Shown here: positions 58,939 through 64,000 of the stretch, piece by piece
Layout of the letters: every line of letters starts with the position of its first letter
Numbering within the stretch: the first letter of the stretch is position 1
Source of the DNA: Kiloniella sp. EL199
GTDB lineage: Bacteria > Pseudomonadota > Alphaproteobacteria > Kiloniellales > Kiloniellaceae
NCBI RefSeq assembly: GCF_900313065.1
Contig: NZ_OMPU01000004.1
Location: 323,474-387,473 of the forward strand
Length of the DNA stretch: 64,000 nucleotides
Reading direction: 5' to 3'
Made by a program: the position numbers and the translations under genes
Notes under the pieces: generated by a model
Told to the model about the DNA's origin: nothing
The model's database searches: none
What the model saw: only the letters and a program-made list of their open reading frames with translations

Positions 58939-58953
58939 TGGCACGCTTTCTGC
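58939..58953 (+). promoter_or_regulatory. Sigma-54 (-24/-12) promoter for algD
   Basis: TGGCACGCTTTCTGC has a perfect -24 element and a one-base change in the -12 element (CTGC for TTGC), 41 bp before the algD ATG. Confidence 0.8.
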
Positions 58954-58993
58954 CTTTACCTACTTAGAAACACAACTCTATTTGGAGAAGACG

Positions 58994-60799
58994 ATGAAAG
59001 CCGACATCTCAGAAGTTCGACAAAAACAAGAGCTCCGCTCTGTAACGATAAATCAATACAATGATCGTGAATTGGAACTCGTCCCGGAAAGAATGGGCAT
59101 CAGTATCATTGGCCTTGGGTATGTCGGCCTCGTTTCCGCAGCCTGCCTTTCTTCCTGTGGTCATAACGTGATTGGCTTGGATAAGGACCAATCCAAACTT
59201 AATGACCTAAGAAGAGGCATTTCTCCTATTGTTGAAGAAATGCTTCCTGAACTCCTTGAACAAGGGGTCCACGACAAAACCATTTCTGCGACAGATGATG
59301 TTACAGAAGCTATAGCTAATACAGATATGACCTTTGTCTGTGTTGGCACCCCGAGTACAGAAACAGGGCATTGCGATTTAACCGCTTTGAGATCTGTAGC
59401 TGTTGATCTCGGGAAGGCACTCAAAGAGAAATCTAAATATCATCTGATCGTCATTAGAAGTACGATCCCTCCCGGAACAACGCGCAATGAACTTTTACCT
59501 ATTTTAGAGCGCTATTCTGAACTTGAATGCGGGAAAGATTTTGGTCTTTGTTTTCATCCAGAATTTTTGCGGGAGAGTTCTGCCGTAAAAGACTTTTATT
59601 CACCTCCCAAAACAGTGTGTGGGGGCTACGACGAACGCAGTTCAGTTATCCTTGCCAAGCTCTATGACAACATTGATGACAAGGTCATCTATACCTCAAT
59701 TGAGGCCGCAGAAACTGTTAAATATGTGGACAACACATGGCACGCGCTAAAAGTGTCTTTTGCGAATGAAATTGGCAAAATCTGTAAGGCAGCGGATATA
59801 GATAGTCATGAAGTTATGGATATCTTTATTCAGGATACCAAGCTCAATCTCTCTTCCTACTATCTAAAGCCCGGTTTTGCTTATGGCGGATCATGTCTGC
59901 CTAAGGATGTGCGTGGCATCAATCACCTCGCCCGTTCTCTCGGCGTAACGACACCTATTTTAGCTGCAATTGATCACAGCAACCGATCTCAGATCGAACA
60001 TGCCATGGACATGATTGAGGCCACAGGAGGCAAGAAACTGGGTTTCTTAGGCCTAACCTTTAAGCCTGGTACAGATGATCTTCGTGAAAGCCCGATCCTC
60101 CCTGTTATCTCAATGCTCATGAGCAAAGGCTATCAAGTCCGTATTTACGATTCAAATCTGGATGTCGATCGTTGCGTTGCCCATTACAAACAACATGCAA
60201 AGGCAGCTAATTCATGGGAAACCCAATGTCTAGAGCATCTAGATGAAATTGTCTGCACAACCCTTGCTGAAATTAAATCCTATAGTGATACCCTCATCAT
60301 TTGTCATGATACACCGGAATTCAGAGACGAAACCGTTGAAAGACGTGATGATCAGGAAGTAGTGGATCTGGTAAGAACCTTTGGATCTATCACCCATAAA
60401 GACAAGATTTTTACTGTTGGTATGGATGATTACATTCAAAAACCTCTCACCCAGAGCTCCCTGATAGAAAAAATTCCCCCAACGGATGATAAACAAAAGC
60501 CAATGCGTGTTCTTGTTGCTGATGACAATCCAGCCAATGCAAGAATTGCACAGGTCATGTTGGAAAAGATTGGTCATAAAGCAGTCACTGTTCTGGACGG
60601 CAACGAAGCTATGCGCAAACATCTTACCAATAATTTCGATCTTATTCTGATGGACTTGAACATGCCCGAACTCGACGGTCTGGGTGCAACCAAGCTCATC
60701 CGAAATCTTCCTGGTGATAAACGCGACGTTCCCATCATCGCCCTCACCTCTCATGCCGCACCAGAAGAGAGCACAACATATCGCGGCCTGTGTTGGTAA
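58994..60799 (+). CDS. algD: GDP-mannose 6-dehydrogenase with an internal permuted receiver domain
   Basis: 601 residues from the ATG at 58994 (GGAG 7 bp upstream), against about 435 for ordinary AlgD. A 33-residue N-terminal extension precedes the Rossmann start MGISIIGLGYVGLVSAACL. The catalytic Cys is in PGFAYGGSCLPKDVRG. The C-terminal GDP-binding region continues to EVVDLVRTFGSITHK. Then 124 residues of receiver-domain sequence intervene (60401-60772) before the final TTYRGLCW, which resembles the YxGxCW end of GDP-mannose dehydrogenases. The enzyme oxidises GDP-mannose to GDP-mannuronate, the alginate precursor. The frame is intact and all active-site residues I can check are present, so it is likely functional. 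Confidence 0.88.
   Translation: MKADISEVRQKQELRSVTINQYNDRELELVPERMGISIIGLGYVGLVSAACLSSCGHNVIGLDKDQSKLNDLRRGISPIVEEMLPELLEQGVHDKTISATDDVTEAIANTDMTFVCVGTPSTETGHCDLTALRSVAVDLGKALKEKSKYHLIVIRSTIPPGTTRNELLPILERYSELECGKDFGLCFHPEFLRESSAVKDFYSPPKTVCGGYDERSSVILAKLYDNIDDKVIYTSIEAAETVKYVDNTWHALKVSFANEIGKICKAADIDSHEVMDIFIQDTKLNLSSYYLKPGFAYGGSCLPKDVRGINHLARSLGVTTPILAAIDHSNRSQIEHAMDMIEATGGKKLGFLGLTFKPGTDDLRESPILPVISMLMSKGYQVRIYDSNLDVDRCVAHYKQHAKAANSWETQCLEHLDEIVCTTLAEIKSYSDTLIICHDTPEFRDETVERRDDQEVVDLVRTFGSITHKDKIFTVGMDDYIQKPLTQSSLIEKIPPTDDKQKPMRVLVADDNPANARIAQVMLEKIGHKAVTVLDGNEAMRKHLTNNFDLILMDLNMPELDGLGATKLIRNLPGDKRDVPIIALTSHAAPEESTTYRGLCW
60401..60772 (+). other. Circularly permuted REC (receiver) domain inserted in AlgD
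   Basis: Residues 470-593 of AlgD. The order is beta5-alpha5 first (TVGMDDYIQKPLTQSSLIEKI, landmark), a linker PPTDDKQKP, then beta1 to alpha4 (RVLVADDNPANARIAQVML ... LILMDLNMPELDG ... IIALTSHAAPEES). The acidic pair D510/D511, phospho-acceptor D554, T585 and the beta5 K483 are all retained. The two ends join as a normal REC without duplicated or missing residues, so it is one complete permuted domain. Confidence 0.8.
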
Positions 60800-60828
60800 A
60801 TTCTTCACTTGAATTCTAGACCGCGTAT

Positions 60829-60868
60829 GGACCCGGAGAGGTCTCCCCCCAGCACCTCATCCGGGTCC
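60829..60868. terminator. Stem-loop between algD and algC
   Basis: GGACCCGGA-GAGGT pairs with ACCTC-A-TCCGGGTCC (14 bp with one bulged A), no T-run. It lies in the 105-bp algD-algC gap and could attenuate or process the transcript. Confidence 0.65.
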
Positions 60869-60904
60869 GCCCAAATTCACCTCTTAAACCGGAGGACCAA
60901 GACA

Positions 60905-62350
60905 ATGGTTACAACTCATACAAGTCAAAGCGCTGAAAGGTTTGCAGAAATCCCTGAGGCTTTTATCAACCCACATAAACTCTCTTCAACTATTCTAAGA
61001 GAATACGATATCAGAGGCACCGTCGGCAAAGATCTCTCAAGAGAAGATGCCTACGCTATTGGCCTTAGTTTCGGCTATCTGGTTAAAGAAGTTGGTGGGT
61101 TTCATGTCTGTGTTGGACGCGATGGTCGCCATAGTTCACCAGCGCTCTCGAAAGCTTTAATCGCTGGCCTTACACAGGTAGGTATAACAGTAACGGATAT
61201 CGGTCTATGCCCCACACCGATGGTCTATTTTGCTGATCGTGCTTTGAATACACATGGCGCCATCATGGTTACGGGATCACATAACCCGCCAGACCAGAAT
61301 GGTTTTAAAATGGTTTGGCAGCATAAACCCTTCTTTGGCAAACAGATCCAGAGACTTGGTGCCGTAGCAGCATCTGGCATCTTCCATAAAAGTCTCTCAA
61401 AACTGGAAAGCCTGGATATCTCCCAAGCCTACTGTTACCGCATGCTGGAAAGTTGCAAAATTTTAAAGGAACCTAAAGTAGCCTGGGATCCTGGTAATGG
61501 TGCAGCAGGTGAAATTCTTGAAAAGTTACTGCCCCTGCTCCCTGGTGAACACATCCTCATTAACGCTAAGATTGACGGTGATTTTCCAAGCCATCATCCT
61601 GATCCAACCGTTCCAGAAAACCTGGAACAGCTGACCCAGAAAATACTTGAGAACAACTGTGATTACGGCTTTGCCTTTGACGGAGATGGCGACCGGGTTG
61701 GTGTTGTTGATAATAAGGGCCAGATCCTATGGGGAGATCAGCTTTTGGCCTTACTGGCTGAAGAGTTACTTGAAAGTTCTCCGGGCGCGACAATCATCGC
61801 AGATGTGAAAGCCAGTCAGGTTCTCTTTGATCATGTTGAGGCAAAAGGAGGTAATCCCCTGATGTGGAAGACTGGCCATTCTCTTATAAAAAATAAAATA
61901 ACCTCAACCGGCGCCCTCCTCGCTGGAGAGATGAGCGGTCACATATTTTTTGCCGATAGTTACTACGGTTTTGATGATGCCATCTATGCGGCAATCCGAT
62001 TGATGAATTGTTTTGAAAGCCGTGGGAAAAGAGTTTCCGAACTAAGAGATGGCCTACCAAAGGTACTCAACACTCCAGAGTTAAGGTTCCCCTGCGAGGA
62101 AGATCAGAAATTTGGCTTTATTGAACGTATAAAAGCCTATGTAGAAAAGAAACGTTTTGAATATTCTGATGTCGATGGTGTGCGTGTGAAGTGTCACGAT
62201 GGTTGGTGGTTACTTCGAGCCTCAAATACCCAGGCTGTTTTGGTTGCCCGTTGTGAAGCACCAGATGAAAAGCGCCTTGAACTCGTTAAAAACCATCTAC
62301 GAACTTCTCTGCGAAAATGCGAAATCCCTATGCCACCCGACTTTCATTAA
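60905..62350 (+). CDS. algC: Phosphomannomutase/phosphoglucomutase
   Basis: 481 residues from the ATG at 60905, preceded by CCGGAGGA. A longer frame to 60809 runs through the hairpin and is rejected. Motifs are the phospho-Ser loop MVTGSHNPPDQNG, metal loop FAFDGDGDRVG, sugar loop GEMSGHIFF and C-terminal phosphate loop RASNTQAVLVARCEA. It interconverts mannose-6-phosphate and mannose-1-phosphate, upstream of AlgA and AlgD. It probably shares the algD promoter. Confidence 0.93.
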   Translation: MVTTHTSQSAERFAEIPEAFINPHKLSSTILREYDIRGTVGKDLSREDAYAIGLSFGYLVKEVGGFHVCVGRDGRHSSPALSKALIAGLTQVGITVTDIGLCPTPMVYFADRALNTHGAIMVTGSHNPPDQNGFKMVWQHKPFFGKQIQRLGAVAASGIFHKSLSKLESLDISQAYCYRMLESCKILKEPKVAWDPGNGAAGEILEKLLPLLPGEHILINAKIDGDFPSHHPDPTVPENLEQLTQKILENNCDYGFAFDGDGDRVGVVDNKGQILWGDQLLALLAEELLESSPGATIIADVKASQVLFDHVEAKGGNPLMWKTGHSLIKNKITSTGALLAGEMSGHIFFADSYYGFDDAIYAAIRLMNCFESRGKRVSELRDGLPKVLNTPELRFPCEEDQKFGFIERIKAYVEKKRFEYSDVDGVRVKCHDGWWLLRASNTQAVLVARCEAPDEKRLELVKNHLRTSLRKCEIPMPPDFH

Positions 62351-62371
62351 TCATCAAGTGGTTTAATGATC

Positions 62372-62405
62372 ACAAAGGCCTTTTCATTCAAGGAAAGGCC
62401 TTTGT
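62372..62405 (+). terminator. Terminator after algC
   Basis: ACAAAGGCCTTT and AAAGGCCTTTGT form a 12-bp perfect stem with a 10-nt loop, 21 bp after the algC stop. Confidence 0.8.
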
Positions 62406-62486
62406 TCTGTTAAGGTATATCCACTCATGATAGATAATTTTCTTTAACGGCATTGTATTTTTCCCTAAAGCAGCTATCCAGTAATT

Positions 62487-63405
62487 ATGACAATCCCTAT
62501 CATCACAGGTATTTCAAAAATCATTAATGACTATGATCTTTTCATCCTTGATCTCTGGGGTGTCATTCATAATGGCGTTCAAGCCTATCCGAAAGCTCTC
62601 AACTGTCTGAAACAATTACATCATCTGTTGGAAAAAAAGTAGCTCTTCTATCCAACGCCGCCAGAACTGGCAACGAGATATCAAGACATCTTGAAAACCT
62701 AAGCATATCAACTCGTTTATATGATCATCTACAGACTTCTGGCGATGCTACTGCACGAAACATTCAAGCCCGATCAAAGGAGTTGAACAGTTCTACCTAC
62801 CCGCTCTTTTTTCATGTCGGACCTGACAGAACCCAGGCAACATTAACGGCCTGTGGTGGCACAGCTGTTCCGCTAGAAGAAGCTGAACTCATAATCTGTA
62901 CGGGTTTATTTAATGATGAAAAAGACCAGTTGGCCGACTATGAAAACCTTCTTTTAGAGGCGGCCAAACACGAACAATTAATGATATGTGCGAACCCGGA
63001 CAGGGTTGTTAAACGCGGGGACAAAACGATTATTTGCGCAGGAAGCCTTGCCTTAAGATATGAAGAGTTAGGCGGAAAAGTTAGCTACATTGGCAAGCCT
63101 TATCCAGATGTCTTTCACCAAGTAATTAATAGGTTCCCAACCATCCCCAACAGCCGTACGGTGATGATAGGTGATAGTCTTCATACGGATATAGAGGGCG
63201 CTAAGATATAGAGGGCGCTAAGAATGTTGGTCTCGATACGGTCTGAGTGGCTGGGGGGATACACACTAAGGAATTACGGTTGCCCCAAGGGCAGCGTTTA
63301 ACACCTAAGTCTCTTCAAAACGTTGCAAAAAATATGGTGCATCTCCAACGAATGCAATGCCATACCTTACTTGGTAGCAAATTTCCAGAGACCTTCGCCC
63401 ATTGA
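62487..63405 (+). pseudogene. Decayed HAD-superfamily class IIA hydrolase (TIGR01459-like)
   Basis: An intact N-terminus (MTIPIITGISKIINDYDLFILDLWGVIHNG, landmark) reads to a stop at 62639-62641. The family sequence continues in another frame (GKKVALLSNAARTG, then FHVGPDRTQATL, YIGKPYPDVFH, MIGDSLHTDIEGAK), so there is a frameshift near 62615-62635. A 17-bp tandem duplication (63188-63221) breaks it again, and the last part (GLDTV-stop-VAGGIHTKEL) has an in-frame TGA. Three independent lesions indicate a true pseudogene and not one sequencing error. Confidence 0.85.
63188..63221 (+). repeat. 17-bp perfect tandem duplication inside pseudogene
   Basis: GATATAGAGGGCGCTAA occurs twice head to tail (63188-63204, 63205-63221). 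Removing one copy restores the family reading DIEGAKNVGLDTV. Confidence 0.95.
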
Positions 63406-63421
63406 TCAAGAAGCTTCGATG

Positions 63422-64000
63422 TTAGTGGACCATCCAGCCTTTGTCTTGTTTATATTGGCGTAGAGCTGCAAATACTTCTTCAGCAACCTTGGGCATTCTT
63501 GCCGCTGTTTCTAAAGCTGCATCATTCAATACACGCTGGCAGAGCATTTCTACTTCCATGGCTATGGATTGCATTTCCATCGCACCATATGCAGCCGCAG
63601 AACTTCCAAGGGTGTGGCATTCCAGTTCCAAGGTTTCCAAATCACGCTGCTTTGTTGCTTGAGATATGGCAAGCACTCTGCGTGCAGCATCTTCAAGGAA
63701 GAGATCTATCAATTCTGGCATCATGGAAAGGTCAGTTTCATTAGCCAGGCGTCTTAGAACAGAAGTGTCAATCGGCTTATCCATATCACTACTTATAAGC
63801 GATTTATTGTTATCTTCCAAATGTTCAGTTTCGTCGGAAGACTGCAAAGCTGTTTCAACAACATTTTCACCTTTCTCTGCGGTCTCCATGACTTCAATAA
63901 AGGTATCAAGAACCTCAATAACACGCTCTTTTCGTATAGGTTTTCTGATGTATTCATCCATTCCAGCTTCCAAAACCTTTTCACGAAACCCCTGCATGGC
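63422..64000 (-). CDS. Hybrid histidine kinase, C-terminal part (REC end + Hpt); 5' part outside window
   Basis: The frame is open to the window edge and begins in the alpha4-beta5 part of a receiver (AMQGFREKVLEAGMDEYIRKP with the conserved Lys). A linker of about 60 residues leads to an Hpt domain whose phospho-accepting His is in ECHTLGSSAAAYG. The ATG at 63997 is internal, not the start. It is the tail of a multistep phosphorelay kinase, located two genes from the receiver-bearing algD. A functional link is possible but not shown. Confidence 0.85.
   Translation of the reverse strand, partial: AMQGFREKVLEAGMDEYIRKPIRKERVIEVLDTFIEVMETAEKGENVVETALQSSDETEHLEDNNKSLISSDMDKPIDTSVLRRLANETDLSMMPELIDLFLEDAARRVLAISQATKQRDLETLELECHTLGSSAAAYGAMEMQSIAMEVEMLCQRVLNDAALETAARMPKVAEEVFAALRQYKQDKGWMVH

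Noticed and set aside
60401-60799. Idea that algD is simply followed by a fused ordinary response regulator
   Set aside because: The REC pieces are in permuted order and the AlgD-like YRGLCW tail comes after them, so this is an internal permuted insert and not a C-terminal fusion.
60239-60808. 189-codon open frame antisense to the algD insert
   Set aside because: It is a shadow of the forward coding frame with no domain of its own.

Overview
The window looks like chromosome from a marine-type alphaproteobacterium. The gene families and operon orders (tmoXWV-tdm, dmmDABC, gmaS/mgs, form I cox) match those known from marine Alphaproteobacteria, and base composition judged by eye is only moderately GC-rich. 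No rRNA, tRNA, CRISPR array or intact transposon was seen. Genus cannot be fixed from this sequence alone.

Region 1 (1-8.8 kb) is a myo-inositol catabolism island: an IolE/MocC-like TIM barrel (cut by the window edge), an Idh/MocA-type dehydrogenase, then divergently iolD-iolC-iolB-iolJ, a PhyH-type dioxygenase and a LacI-family regulator. A perfect 18-bp palindrome lies in the divergent promoter.

Region 2 (8.9-31.2 kb) is a methylated-amine island. The TMAO transporter (tmoX, tmoW, tmoV), a small cupin and TMAO demethylase (tdm) form one operon. dmmDABC (heme-dependent dimethylamine monooxygenase), an Amt-type transporter, mgsABC (N-methylglutamate synthase) and gmaS (gamma-glutamylmethylamide synthetase) follow, and fhs (formate-THF ligase) lies nearby. 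Together they take TMAO to dimethylamine, methylamine, gamma-glutamylmethylamide and N-methylglutamate. N-methylglutamate dehydrogenase (mgdABCD) and Tmm are not in the window. LysR and XRE-cupin regulators, a truncated haemoglobin and an EamA exporter sit among them.

Region 3 (31.7-43.1 kb) is a form I aerobic CO dehydrogenase cluster: a CoxC-type MHYT/LytTR membrane regulator, coxM-S-L (CoxL has the AYRCSFR active-site loop), coxD-E-F, a MobA-like cytidylyltransferase and coxG. A small unknown membrane protein and a chemotaxis receptor follow. A 12-bp direct repeat with 20-bp period before coxM is a good candidate LytTR site.

Region 4 (43.6-62.4 kb) is an alginate-like exopolysaccharide locus: an NtrC/LuxO-type sigma-54 activator, an RTX/DUF4114 exoprotein with algA/manC, alg44-alg8, an SGNH protein, a Sel1 (AlgK-like) protein, algI, an unrecognised 648-residue secreted protein, algD and algC. 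Each of the four transcription units starts with a sigma-54 (-24/-12) promoter, and TCAAWWTGA palindromes lie upstream of the promoters for three of them. AlgG, AlgL, AlgX, AlgF and AlgE are not recognisable here.

The most striking observation is in algD. A complete but circularly permuted response-regulator receiver domain (124 residues, all five signature residues retained) sits inside the GDP-mannose dehydrogenase, eight residues before its usual C-terminal YxGxCW-type tail. This suggests that precursor synthesis for the polymer may be directly controlled by phosphorylation.

The window ends with a decayed HAD-family gene (frameshift, 17-bp tandem duplication, in-frame stop) and the 3' end of a hybrid histidine kinase gene (receiver plus Hpt).
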